Assembly: GCF_029962835.1 (NCBI RefSeq)
Contig: NC_080582.1
Span: 72,970,177 to 73,034,176, forward strand
Direction: 5' to 3'
Length of the DNA: 64,000 bases
Source of the DNA: Magnolia sinica
Lineage: Eukaryota; Streptophyta; Magnoliopsida; Magnoliales; Magnoliaceae
Below are positions 11,181 through 23,159 of this stretch, piece after piece. The number at the start of each line of letters is the position of its first letter. The first letter of the stretch is position 1. The position numbers and the translations under genes were made by a program. The notes beneath the pieces were generated by a model. The model did no database searches. It worked only from the letters and a program-made list of their open reading frames with translations, and was not told where the DNA came from.

Positions 11181-12611
11181 CAAATTAACTCCAAAAACAC
11201 CCCTTCCTGGATGGTTTTTCGTCCTAAAACCAATGGACGAAGTGGATTGTTCACCTGGCTTTAATAAGTGAGCCAACGCACAAACAAGAAACCATCCGGG
11301 ACTTCTGCGAAAGCTCCGTCTCGCACAGGGACTTGCGGAGGAATGTTGTGGACCACCAGCATGCATCCTCAGTCTAATCCGGACCGTCCATCAGGAGTCC
11401 ACGGGCCCTCTCATCCAAGCCTAGTGGACGAAGTTTCAAGAAACATGGAGATGGTTTTCAATTGTCTAAACAGAGGGCAGACGGTGCAATGAGAAATCTC
11501 ATGGGGCACACCTAATTCGGTCTAAAATTTGTCCAGTTTTACTGAATTTTCAAGGGCGATCCAATGAATGTACTAGATTTCTTAATGATTGTCAGGAATG
11601 GGCCCCACAAAACAACGAGCGTAAGCTCTGTTATGCACATTCTGTTATGATGCGTAAAACTTCTGCACCGTTTTTTGCTATGCGTAAGGGCTACGCACGT
11701 AAGCTGCCACCGACTCCTTGCTTTATAAAAGGAAAAGAAAAAGAGAGAGAAAAGGGGATTCAATTTTCCAAGGGACGTGGCAGAGGCAGAGAGAGAGAGA
11801 GAGAGAGAGAGTAGAGTAATATTTATTTTATTTTTTTACTAATTCCTTTTAGTATTTCTTTTAAGATGTTTAGCCTAATCATGTCTATTCTAGGCTAGCT
11901 AGGGCTAATAGGTGAAGCTTGTAGCGTGATTAGGATGGTTGCTTGTTTTGATTCATGTCTTATTGAACCTTATGGATTCTAATTTGATTATTAAGGTACG
12001 CTTTTAGTTTTTAATGGTTTATTGTGACTTAAATTACAATGGATCTGCGATAGCTTTAAGTATGTTCTTTCCATTATTGAGATTGTGAACTGGAGAACCC
12101 TATTGTTTAGCATTGTCTCATGGGCATGGTTGGGTGATAGAACCTTTCCTAATTTTCACAATTCTCTCATGATTGGCTGTGAGATTGGTAAATTATTGTT
12201 GTTTGCCATAGTCTCCTGGGCATGGTTAGGTGACGGAATCACTTCCAAATCTTCACCATTCTTATCTATTGAGGATTAAATCCATGAGAAGTTTAGAAAT
12301 CTGACAAATCTCTTCGTACCAATTGGATAGGATAGGACCCTGATTCCAATTGCGTCCTTGAATCAATGCAAGGTAGCTTCCCAATTGCTACAAGTGGATC
12401 CTTGGCACCCTAGTTCCCATCTTTATTTTTACAAGTTTTAGATCACTATTTCACCATTATTCCCTCAAATTCATTTGATTTAGATTTCATCTTAGTCTAA
12501 TTCTAGTTCTAGTTAGTTTCATATTACATACAGGTCTAAGTCCCTGTGGATTCGACCTCGGTCTCACCGAATTTATTACTACATCACAACCCTATACTTG
12601 GGGAGTGAACA
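11181..12611 (+). mobile_element. Solo LTR B, 3' segment
   Basis: The second half of LTR B after the Copia-1 insertion. It holds a TATA box candidate (TATAAAAGG, 11724-11732), then a (GA)n tract (about 11788-11812). The conserved Gypsy LTR tail, 'gtggattcgacctcggtctc' at about 12548-12567, is followed by 'ttattactacatcacaaccc'. It ends GTGAACA at 12611 without a PBS. The 12-kb stretch resembles 13040-13685 base for base over long runs, showing that LTRs A and B are related families. Confidence 0.75.
11788..11812. repeat. (GA)n microsatellite in LTR B
   Basis: About twelve GA units, 60 bp downstream of the LTR B TATA candidate, so likely in the transcribed leader of that LTR. Confidence 0.9.
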
Positions 12612-13685
12612 ATGATATCGAAGATATGTTCAATGACATCAAAGGCATCTTCGATGACATCTAATTTATTGAAGAAATTCAAATAACTCGTTGTACTGTT
12701 TTGGACACATTATCGATTCCTTGAATAATATTCGATGATATCAAAGGCCTCTTCGATAACATTGAAGGTAGGTTTGATGACAGAGAAGGTTACAGAGTCC
12801 AGATAAAGTTACAACAGCGCGGAAAAAGCACGTATAAAGGGTACTTTCGATGACATTGAATTAGCATGGAGTTACGCAAAGTTACGCAGAGTGCGTAAAT
12901 TTGAAGTGGTTTCTGGAATTTTCCAAGTCTGTGCGAAAGGAGGTGATGCACAATTATAAATAAGAGTCCCTAGGGCATCCTTGGGCATCATCTAGGGGTT
13001 TGGAGGAGCGAAGTACAAGCGTGGAGCCGTCACCAAGCATTTTTCTTCCTTTCTTCCTTAGTTTTTAATGTTTTCTTCTAGAGTTTTAGATCCAATCATG
13101 TCTATGGTTGACTAAATCTCTTAGTTACGGTTAAGAGGTGAAGCTTGTAGCATGATGGGATGTTTTATCTTACTTTGATTCTTATTTATGTTCTTCATGG
13201 ATTCTAATTTGATTATTTAAAGAATACTTTCAGTTTTTAATGGTTTGTTGTGACTTAAATTACAATAAATCTGCAATAGCTTTTAGTATCTTCTTATTCC
13301 TCATGGTGATGGAATCCCTTCCAATCTTCACAACTCTCCTTCAATGAGAATTAGGTTAATGAAAGTTTAGATTGATTTAATTGTTATATCTTCCAATTGG
13401 ATAGGATAGGACTTTAATTCCAATTGAGTTATTTGAATCAAGTAAGAAGGCTCCCTAATCACTACAAGTGGATCCTAGGAAATCCTAGTTCCCATTTTTT
13501 ATTTCTTAGTTTTAATCACTTTAATCACAATTATTCTCTCAATCACTTCAGAATTAGTTTTATATCTTCTCCCAGTTCTACGTCTAATTAATTTCAGAAA
13601 CGTACAAGATCAGTCCTTGTGGATTCGACCTCGGTCTTACTGAGATTATTACTACATCGCGACCCTACATTTGGGGTTGTAAATA
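12612..13685 (+). mobile_element. Gypsy-type LTR A, 3' segment
   Basis: Resumes the TTCGATGACATC motif array cut at 3511 (12612-12860), then a TATA candidate TATAAATA (12955-12962). The common tail with 'gtggattcgacctcggtctt' follows (13620-13639), and it ends at about 13685 (GTAAATA, the usual CA mutated to TA). The primer-binding site follows 6 bp later. Confidence 0.7.
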
Positions 13686-13691
13686 AGTTTT

Positions 13692-13709
13692 TTGCGCCAT
13701 TGCAGGGGA
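13692..13709 (+). promoter_or_regulatory. tRNA-Asp-type primer-binding site of Gypsy element A
   Basis: TTGCGCCATTGCAGGGGA matches 15 of 18 bases of the plant Gypsy PBS TGGCGCCGTTGCCGGGGA (complement of the tRNA-Asp 3' end, recalled from family knowledge). The 6-bp gap after the LTR end is usual for this group. Confidence 0.75.
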
Positions 13710-14150
13710 CTGACGGTTGTGTTTTTCTGAGATTGATTAATTTTGGAATTAGGTTAAGATTAGGATTTGTTTACTTTCTATTTTTATGTTAGGGTTTTTC
13801 TGATTTTTTTTTTTTAGAAACTAACCTGCTTTCTATTTCTAAGATTAGAAACTTCCCTAATTTGTTTTTAGAAACTAACTTATTTCTTTTTTTTTATTTT
13901 GCAGGATCTTAACATAGAACTTCTAATTTGGTAACTTCTTTCTAATTCTCTCTCTTTTATTTCTAGATTTCTATTACTCTTGTTCTTTTAGGTTTAACTT
14001 AGAGTCTGAAATTGAGGGTTGAGAGTGTTTCATGCTCAAGTGGGTTCGTGATAACACTTGACATCTTTTGAGTGAAGGAGAATTGGTTGAGGGATTATCT
14101 ATCCATCACAGATTAGACACCACTCGAAATCCACAGAGTTAACTGAAGTT

Positions 14151-14415
14151 ATGCCTGCCAATCAACCAGCCAATCAACCACCAAATCCTCATCAACCTCA
14201 AGTTGAAGAAATCCAGGATGAAAACGAGGTGCATCAAGCACCCCCACCTGGGCTGTCGTGTATGGAGTGTTTATGAGCCACCACCTCCCCATTGGCCTCA
14301 GCTCTTTGTTTCTTATGGAATTTCTTTCCTAAAAGTGTTGCAAAACTTGTACAGCTTTTCTTCTATTGGAGAAGATGATGGCAACCACCTCAGCATCATA
14401 AAAAAATAAAGAGTT
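14151..14415 (+). pseudogene. Gypsy element A gag start, truncated
   Basis: ATG at 14151 opens MPANQPANQPPNPHQPQVEE, a Pro/Gln-rich leader, and hits a stop at 14274-14276 after 41 codons. A similar-looking frame continues for about 140 bp before the element is lost. The position, about 450 bp after the PBS, and the composition fit a Gypsy gag N terminus; no nucleocapsid motif remains. The rest of this element is not in the window. Confidence 0.5.
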
Positions 14416-15553
14416 TGTAGGCTTTCTTCAAAAGTCTATTTTGACATTCAGAAAATTTCACCAGGCGAATCTCATCCGCTTTTACTCTACCTTCCTCTTC
14501 CCATTTCAATAGAGAGAGATTGTCTCCATCGCAATATAGTAAAGAGTGAGGGAGAAGAGAGAGAAAGAGAGATAGTCTCCATTAGGTCGATCACTCGTGG
14601 GTGGAACTCCATTACAAGAGCATTGTCGATACTAACCTTGTGAATCCTTTAGCAAGGCAATGTCGAGGAACCCCGAAAGCGCGCACACACAGACGAATCA
14701 AGCAAAGTACTTCAATCACACAGCTAAGTTCAAATACAAACAAACTGAATTTAACATTGAAAACCCTTGTGAGAAAAAACCATGGCACAAAGCGACAGTG
14801 ATGCATTATGAAAGCAGAAAATTATAAGATATAGAGATTACCTGAACTGAACAATCCTCAAATCTCCTCAAGCTACGCCTTCGAAACCCTAAAATGAATT
14901 ATAAAGCCCACACCTATCCCAAATCCCGATTATATCATAATTGAAATAGGAAACAAATCCTGCACTTACACAATTCTGCATGTGTGCTCGATCGAACCTT
15001 TGATGGCATCGACATTTTGTTGATGGCATCGAACACCTTCGATTGTATCGAAAAATCACCACAATAAGAAAACATAGATTTTTTGAATTTTCATGATGGC
15101 ATCTTTGACGGGACTTCAATGGCATTGACGACTTGTCAATGGCATCGAACCCCTTCGATGGCATCGAGTAGGACACCACAAAGTATCTAGCAACGAAAAT
15201 GAGATTTTTGGATTTTATCGATGGTATTAATAGTTGTTGATAGCATCGAATGGTTTGTTAATGACATCAACAGACCCTATTACTGAAAGATTTGAAACAT
15301 TAACAAAAGGCAAGAATGGGTTTTAAATTTAAAATTTTAAAAGAAAAAATAATTAAATTTTGAATTTTGAAATAGTTACAGTCGGACCGAACTGATAGGC
15401 TTTTAGATAGGTAAATTAAACTTAGCCCACCTGAGAAACGAATTTGAATTTTAAGCTCGAACGCAGCTCACAGACCTAATATTCTGAGCACGGGCAAAGA
15501 AAGGCCAGCACGGCCCATTAATAGCCCTATCTGTTGGGTTACATAGGCCTACC
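14416..15553. other. Unclassified region with palindromic repeat motifs
   Basis: No gene seen. A GA-rich stretch (14510-14580) is followed by 14996-15275, which holds about eight copies of a motif close to TTCGATGGCATCGA or its half sites. The motif recalls the arrays in LTR A, but here the flanks differ, so this may be part of another LTR in minus orientation (inference). Confidence 0.4.
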
Positions 15554-16627
15554 TGTTGAGATTTGTAGTTTTTTGAAAAAATATTTCAAATATTTCAAAA
15601 TTTTAGGATTTTGCCACCAAAATGATTTTTTGAAATTTAAATAGAAAAGTGCGGTGTGTGCTTCTGTCCCACATCGAAAATGATAGGAGAAGAGTTGGGG
15701 TGTGTGTGTAGTAATCTTACTTGGAGCTTTGGAGATTGAGACGCTTGAGTTGTGTGTTCTAGTGTATAACATGCACGCACACACGCGCCGGCACTCGCCC
15801 TCGGGCGTGGGCAAGGGCAAAGGTGTACACGTGGGCGTGGGCGAGGGCGAAGACGTGGACAATGTAGCTGTAGTGGCACTAGTTGGTGCACTTTGCACTT
15901 TACACGTACACATCCTATCGCAAAGTGCTCGCTCCCTCGCGACCTTACACAAACCGTCGCGAGATGATGTGAGTGGTTTGGTAGGAGCCTAGGTGTGATG
16001 GATTTGAAATGAACAAGGGCTTTATAAGTGATTGAGAATGGTAGACTTTTTAATCTGAAATGGTCAACCTTTTCTGAAAATGGCTAGTTGCCTTGAAAGC
16101 CACAATAGTTCGAAAATGGACGAGCCATGATAATTCAACGATCAGATCTTCCAATTTGACAACAAAAAAGGCTGAAATTAATGATCAACGGTCGCAAATG
16201 TTTTTCAAATGTTCTGAACCATTGATGACCACCAAGCAACAGTCCACTCCCTGGTGCCTATATAAACTGGACCATTCTGGTCCAAAGTTCATCAACTCAA
16301 ACAGAAGTCTCTCCCCTTCCATCAGATCCTCCAGATAACATCTCCTTCATAGAATATTATAAATGCATCTGCTATTTCATTATGTCAGAAGATCTATTGC
16401 GTTAAATTGTTCTTAAGTGGACCCATCGTGATTGTTGTATGCCGGATCCAGACAGGCTTGTCTTATCCTGGAAGCAATTCACCTGTAACCCATCAGCAAT
16501 TGATAAGGGGGTGAATCACACTTTAAGGGCAACGTATATTTTTACATGATTCAGCCTAGTGAAATGAAATAATCGAACTTTATTTAAATTTATTTTTCTT
16601 TTTCGGTATTTCCAACACATTCCAACA
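15554..16627 (+). repeat. Copia-2 5' LTR
   Basis: Begins TGTTGAGATTTGTAG and ends TTCCAACA, with a 10-bp repeat of the end (CATTCCAACA, 16618-16627). A GGGCGN hexamer array lies at about 15785-15860 and a TATATAAA box at 16259-16266. It is followed directly by ATCTTAAAGC, as in Copia-1. Confidence 0.88.
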
Positions 16628-16643
16628 ATCTTAAAGCGCGATT

Positions 16644-16882
16644 ATGGATACCGAAAATGTTACATCAGTCAAACTGATGAACTGGGATCTAATCAAATTG
16701 GACCGGTTTGACAGTTCAAATTTCACTAGGTGGCAAGACAATTGAAATTTCTGCTGACTGCTATGAAGATTTTCTACATTCTAGACCCGAATCTCTAGCC
16801 CTTGCCTAAAGCGACAGATGCTAACACACCAGAATAGATCGTTGCAAGAATTAAGCGATAAGAAGACGAACTGTTGTGTCGT
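16644..16882 (+). pseudogene. Copia-2 gag, 5' part
   Basis: ATG at 16644 gives MDTENVTSVKLMNWDLIKLD and RFDSSNFTRWQDN, then a stop at 16743-16745, a UBN2-type Copia gag start aligned with that of Copia-1. It is cut at 16882 by a solo LTR and resumes at 21025. The target duplication GTCGT occupies 16878-16882. Confidence 0.85.
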
Positions 16883-18169
16883 TGTCACGCCCCGAACTCG
16901 GAAACCGGGCTCACAAAATTCCCGATCGCTGAATCCGGCGCCGACAGCCTCCGTAGAACCTCATTTTCGGATCCCGGCACCCATTCACCAGGTTCCGATC
17001 CTGGGATACTACAAGGAGGATTTCAAATCATCAGTCTGATTCATAATGAGCATAACAAAAGCATATCCCACAAATAATAACCACAAGAACACCACCACAA
17101 AATCCACTATGATCAAAAACTTTTTATACAATACAACAAAAAGGGAAAAATACAATGTAGTGTAAAAGATAGAAACTCCAAAGCTCGTCTGCACGGTCCA
17201 ACTACGGCGAGACTATGGCTGCGACTGCGTCCTGGCGTCACCTGCACGCATCAATCGTGCATAAGCTTATGGAAAGCTTAGAGGGTGGTGTAAGTGTGTG
17301 CGCAATATAAACGTGCTCAAAATGCAAGGTCAGAGTGATGCGGAATCATGGTGATGAGCACATGAATGCAATCAGCCGTACCAAGGCTATGCGGTGTAAG
17401 ATATGAATGCTATCGGCCATAACACAGCCTTGCGATGTGAGATGCAACTCAAGCATGCCAATCCTCATCATGTATCAGTACAGTTCTCATTCTGGATAAT
17501 CACCGGGGTTCAATACACTCTAAATGGCACTGTCGCTCTCCTAGCCGCACAGTCCATGTGAGCGTAAGAAATCTCACTATCCGCCTGACCAATAGTCTGC
17601 CAATACCTATCCAGCACGTCGATAGCGGACCCATTCGCGAGCTGGTCAAACTCAACCTAGTATTGCCCCCTACCCTCGGGCGAGTAAGGCCACACTCCTT
17701 TCCAACCGACCACGACACAGTGGGAGACGCGGCCTCCTGGTATTCGGCCCTCATGCGCTCGTATATCCACTCGGTCTCGACGTTGGAGTCATCCTCTGGT
17801 ACCATCGGGTTTAGGAATTTTCACCCAGGGACATCTATGGTGCCCGTATGCTAGAACCAAATATTTCCGGTTTCCAACCCAGCCATCCATGATGTGTCTA
17901 TGGAGGCTGTGGCCCTGATGTCGCTAGGGCATACAGTAACTACAATCACACAAATGCAAGTGCATGAGTCACATTATCAGTCATGCAACAGTCCCGTATG
18001 TACCATGCACTTATATGGGGCAACTCCGCCTATCAGGGAGCCCATAAACAGTCTACCCAAAGGCATATGCTATGATCGATCACTCCTCACATCAGGCATA
18101 CATATGATGCGAATGATCATGAATCATGGACCTATACTAATCATGTTATGTGGTGATGGGCTCTGATCA

Positions 18170-18960
18170 AAATGAAGATGGGCCTGGACGGCCTATATAC
18201 TACAGGTATGGGCCTATTAATGGGCCTTAGGGAGAATCATAATGCGGACATTTAACTGACATTATCCTCACAATGTGGACATCAAACCAACATTGCTCCC
18301 AAAGGATGGCCTTCCACGAATCACACATTTCAATGGGCCTTTTTGTACATCTTATTGGGCCTCGACCCATGGGCCTCTAATACATCAAATGGCCTCATAC
18401 ATGGGTCTCACAGATACATATCAAGGTGGGCCTCATTGACGGGCCAAAATTGCATCAACATGGGCCTAGTCACACGGGCCTTGCGTACATCACAGTGGGC
18501 CTCATGATATGGGTCCTAATACAAATCAAGGTGGGCCTCGACATGGACCACCAATGCATGAATATGGGCCTCCACAATGGGCCCTAATTTATCTCCAAAC
18601 GGTTGGACTGTTGGATGAAACACATGCATCATGATGGAGCCCACACTAATGGAGGGTGTGATTTACAATACATACACAAGCGGGGCCCACCATAATGCTT
18701 GTTTTCCACCCTGCCTAGGGCCCAATATAATGTTTATTTTCCAACCACCGTTCATAAGGTCATGTGGACGAGGCTAGGGCCCACCAAAATATTTATTTAT
18801 CATCCAATCTATTCATAAGGTCACGTGGGCCTGAATAGGGCCCACTGTAGTATTTATTTTCCATACAAAATGGGCCCAATGCTATATTTATTTTCTGTCC
18901 AAAATGGGCCCACAGTCATATTTATTTTTCACCCAACCTGATGGTAGGCCACGCGGACCA
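18170..18960. repeat. Degenerate GGGCC minisatellite inside the solo LTR
   Basis: From 18170 to 18600, TGGGCCT recurs roughly every 40 bp amid 'acatcaaggtgggcctcat'-like units. From 18640 to 18960, GGGCCCAC recurs about every 35-70 bp next to 'atatttattttcc'. These appear to be two old tandem arrays of different unit length. Confidence 0.6.
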
Positions 18961-18977
18961 GGGGGCCCACCATACTA

Positions 18978-18978
18978 C

Positions 18979-19039
<61 letters not shown>

Positions 19040-19073
19040 TTTATTATTTATTATTATTCTTATTATTATTATT
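18978..19073. repeat. (TTA)n / (TTTA)n microsatellite
   Basis: About 16 TTA units followed by TTTA units and degenerate TTA. It directly follows a GGGCCCACCATACTAC stretch in the solo LTR. Confidence 0.95.
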
Positions 19074-19985
19074 TTCTTTTTTGGCGTGGGAGTTCACTGG
19101 AACAGGCCCACGGTTACGTTTATTTGCCATTCCAACTATCGAAGAGCCCCCAAATCTAGGGCCCACCGTGATGTGGTCCACGATCCAGCCCACCCATTTT
19201 GTGTGTCCCACTGGACTAACGGTCCAGACCAAATTTCAGTGACATCGAAAACTCTGGTAGGCCCCACCAAGTGATTTTATATGTTTTAGCATGTCTTCAC
19301 ATGATTTTAAATGATGTGGCCCACCGGAGTTCCATATACAGCTGAATTTTGGGGTGGACGGCTGAACTATGGGAACCCATCAAATGCACGGTTTGGATGG
19401 AAGAAATGCATCAAGGTGGGGCCCACAGCTGGGGCCGTGAGCCCCAGCTCGTCCGCCCGTCCGTGACCAGCGCAGGCAGCGCTTGCGTAGCGCTGACAAC
19501 AGCAGCAGCAGCTCTGCTGCTTTCTTTCTTCTTTTTTTTTTTTGAAAATTCGTTTTTCTACGGTTTTTCCTAGGCGGGGCCCGCTTTAGTAAGATCCATA
19601 CTAGCCATTAGTCCCTGTGGCTCGATACAAACCCATAGAGTCCAATATTGGGCTGTTTCAGATATACAGGAGCATCAGGGAGTAAATCAAAGGCAGGAAA
19701 CTTGTTTGCCATGCTATGGCCCACCAAAAGTTCAGATTGAGATCATTTTTCGGCTCAACGCCTAAAATGATCTGGGAAATAGGATGGTCGGCTTGGATTA
19801 CATAAAAACGTCAAGGTGGGGCCTGCATGAGTGGTCCACCTCTCCCTTCTCTTCTTTTTTTTATTAAAGTACACACTCATTACCTGTGCACACACTCCTC
19901 TTGCCAACGTCCAGCGTCCAGGGACGCTGGACGGCATACATAAGTATATTATTGGGGTGGGTCCCATGTAGATGTGGCCCACCAA

Positions 19986-20089
19986 CCTATATACATATAA
20001 TATATATATTATATTATATATATAATACATAATATATTATATATATTATATATATATTATATAAAATATAACATATATATATATAAAGC
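19986..20089. repeat. TA-rich palindromic stretch
   Basis: About 100 bp composed almost wholly of A and T in TA/TATT units, self-complementary along its length, within the Tekay-like solo LTR. Confidence 0.85.
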
Positions 20090-21024
20090 ATTTAGCCCAC
20101 CTAAATAGTGGATGGTGTGGATCATCACCTGTAATAGAGTGGACCACACCGTCTGATGTAGATGGACGGGGGAGATGTAACACATATTGGTGGGATCCAC
20201 ACCATTACAAAGAAAGAAAGAGAGAGAGATACACGGTGAGATAGAGGAACCCCGCCACTATGGGCCCTCTTGATTAAAGCACATACATCCAAATGGGTCC
20301 CACCAACAAGTGGGCCCAAAAATTTAAAATAATGGAAAATCACCCACCTTATTTTCCTTCTTCTTGGTCCCTTAGACTCCAATGCTCCTTAGCTTCAACT
20401 TTGATGGAGGTTGATGGACTTTTCATGGTGGGGATGAGAGATGAGAGGGTGTAGATGGAAGATGGAAGGTGGACCACACTTGTGGTTTGGGAGAGAAGTG
20501 TTGGACGTGAGAGGCTTGGTTGCTTGGAGAGATTTGAGAAAATGAGAGAGAAAATGAGAGGATGAAAGTGATATGAGATGATGGAGTGATGGGTGTAATT
20601 AATGAAGCATGGGTTTGTTTGAAAAGTGAGTAAAAGAGGGATGGGTGAAGAGAGAGAGTTGACTTTGTAGAGAAAGAGGGATGGGTTGTTGTACTTGAGA
20701 TAAGGTTGCATTTAATGGTTGATTGATGGGACTAATTATAGAGATTCCCTCGAAATTCGCAACGCGCGGTGTTTCTCAGAATAAACGCAGATCGGCATCT
20801 TCTTGCCTGGGTATCGGTTCGGTGCGCAAGTCACGGCGTTGGAACCGCGGCGACGACGCGGTCGCTATGATACAACTTTCAGATCAAGCCGACGTTGGTG
20901 CGCGGGACCTGGCTTAGGATCATGCGCAAACACCGAATACGGTGCGAAGGTTGCCGGAATTTGACCGGAAGAACCGCGGAAGCTAACGTAATAGTACGGA
21001 TTAGGACACGGGTCTTACAGTCGT

Positions 21025-21720
21025 GGCCATATTCTCAACGCTCTCTTTAATCGGTTGTACGATCTGTACACGGGGACCATATCAGCGAAAGAAATCTAGA
21101 GCGCACTGGAATACAAGTACAAGGCTGAAGAAGAAGGTACACAGAAATTCCTAATTTTCAGGTATTTCGACTTCACAATGATAGACAATAAGCCACTGCT
21201 GGCCCAAATCCATGAATTACAATTAATTATAAACAAAATAAAGGCTTTAAAAATGGACCTGCCTGAATTCTTTTAAGTCGGAGCTATTATCGCTAAATTG
21301 CCTCTGAGCTGGAAAGACTATAGGAAGAAGCTATTGTATAAATCCAAAGAATTCACCCTGAAACAAATCCAAAAGCATCTTCATATTGAAGAAGAATCTC
21401 GTAACCGATACGAAAAGCATGATGCAAATGGTGCATCCTCATCTAAGGTGAATGCAGTAGAAAGATCATCATAGAACAATAACTATGAGAAAATTGATTC
21501 GATAAAACATAACAAACATCAAGGGAAATTCAAGAAAATCCAAAAGAAGAAGAATAGCAAACCCAAATGTTCTTGCTATGTTAGTGGCAAGACTGGACAT
21601 TTCACACGAGTCTGTAGGGACCGTAAAAAGCATAAGAAAGAGGCTAATGCAGTAGACGATGATATCATAGCAATGGTCACAGAAGTGAACTTAGTTCAAA
21701 AGAAAATTTCTAGTTGATGG
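21025..21720 (+). pseudogene. Copia-2 gag, 3' part with zinc knuckle
   Basis: Continues gag after the solo LTR: YDLYTGTISAKEI, a stop, LEYKYKAEEEGTQKFL, IIAKLPLSWKDYRKKLLYK, then a CCHC-type knuckle read as CSCYVSGKTGHFTRVC near 21568-21615, where the second cysteine is replaced by serine. A protease-like WYDTSATVYVC follows at about 21718. Several in-frame stops; non-functional. Confidence 0.85.
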
Positions 21721-22045
21721 TATGATACAAGTGCCACAGTCTATGTATGCAATGATAAATCTGCTTTCAAAAACTATGAAGATGCAACCAATGGTCAAGA
21801 GGTTTAAATGGAAAATGAAGGTTGATCGTAGGCAAAGGAACTGTAAAAGTACTCTTTACCTCTAGAAATAAGGTAATCCTGACCAGCGCACTGTATGTTC
21901 CAGACCTAAGGAGGAACTTAGCCTCAGGGCATCTCTGGAGTAAACTTGGGATAAGGGTTGTGTTTGAGTCTGGCAAGCTGATCTTGTCCAAGAACAGAAA
22001 CTTTGTGAGTAAAGGTTATGCTTTTAATGGGATGATCAATTTTTT

Positions 22046-22860
22046 TTGAACGAAAAGAATTATTTTACTTACATGATTGAGTCTGTAACGTTGTGGCATG
22101 GTATACTAGCACATATTGGATATAGTACCATAAAACTCATGGCTAAGAATGGCCTAATATCATATAATGATAATGACAACGATAAATGTGAAGTATACAT
22201 AAGATCTAAAATAACAAAGAAATTATTCTCAAATGTTAAGAGATCATCTCAAATATTAGACCTAGTGCATACTGACATATGTGAACTAAATGGCATTCTT
22301 ACCCGAGGAGGGAAGAGGTACTTCATAACACTTATAGATGATTGTTCAAGATATGTGTATGTATGTCTGTTAAAATCAAAAGATGAAGCACTTAATGAAG
22401 AAAATCAATTAGTTAAAAAAGATTAAAATCCTTCGTAGTGACAAAGTAGAAGAATATTTTTCTAATGAATTTTTTATTTATTGTGAGGAATGCGGCATAG
22501 TACACCAGTACACAACACCATACATACCACAACAAAATGGTGTGGCAGAGAGAAAAAATAGGATCTTAGTTGAAATGGTCAACACAATGCTAATACAAGC
22601 AAAGTTGTCATTAAACCTATGGGGAGAAGCGTTGTTAGCTGTGTGCCATGTTCTTAATAGAATCTCATATAAGAAAATCAAGACCTCTTCATACGAAATA
22701 TGGGAAGGAAAAAAACTAAATATAGGGTATCTTAGAGTATGGGGGTGTCTCGTATATTGCAAAATTCCAGAACCTAAAAGAATTAAGTTTGACCAAGATC
22801 TATCAGGTGCATCTTTGTAGGATTCGCACAAAATAGTAAGGCTTATAGACTTTTAAACTA
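22046..22860 (+). pseudogene. Copia-2 integrase, frameshifted
   Basis: GAG-pre-integrase LWHGILAHIGYSTIKLMAKN and the first core motifs LVHTDICELNGIL and LIDDCSRYVYVCLLK lie in 22046-22426. A shift and small losses near 22426-22500 follow. The frame then carries QQNGVAERKNRILVEMVNTM with the catalytic Glu, and VWGCLVYCKIPEPKR. It matches the Copia-1 integrase in order and wording but is more decayed. Confidence 0.88.
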
Positions 22861-23159
22861 AGACTCAAATGTAATCATAGAGTACAGAGATGTAGAGTTC
22901 TTTAAGAACTCTTTATTTATGGAGAATAAGAATACTGATATTCAATCTCCTAATAAAACTATAGAAGAAACACAACAAGAAGTTGTAACACTGAGTGAAC
23001 CTCATAGGAGTCAAAGAATAAGAGTAGAAAAGAATATTGATCCTAATAAAATAGACTCTCAACATCTCTCTTTTCATCTAGTAAAGGGTGATAAAGAGAA
23101 GGTCATTAGGATAATACTTATAGTTTTAACCATAGAAAATTAATCTAGAACCTTTAGTG

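Larger units (their letters stand above)
16883..21019. mobile_element. Solo LTR, chromovirus (Tekay/Del)-like, 4137 bp
   Basis: Starts TGTCACGCCCCGAACTCGG and ends GGGTCTTACA, flanked by a perfect GTCGT duplication (16878-16882, 21020-21024), exactly within Copia-2 gag. TGTCACGCCCCGA starts are typical of plant Tekay/Del chromoviruses, whose LTRs are unusually long; that assignment is from family knowledge. Inside are degenerate GGGCCT minisatellite stretches (18170-18960), a (TTA)n/(TTTA)n tract, a TA-rich palindromic stretch (19986-20089) and purine tracts. No coding region. Confidence 0.85.

Noticed and set aside
18904..19242. 112-codon frame with poly-Leu or poly-Tyr
   Set aside because: Translation of the (TTA)n microsatellite in a solo LTR.
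20349..20711. 120-codon minus-strand frame
   Set aside because: Low-complexity purine/pyrimidine tract within the solo LTR; no domain.
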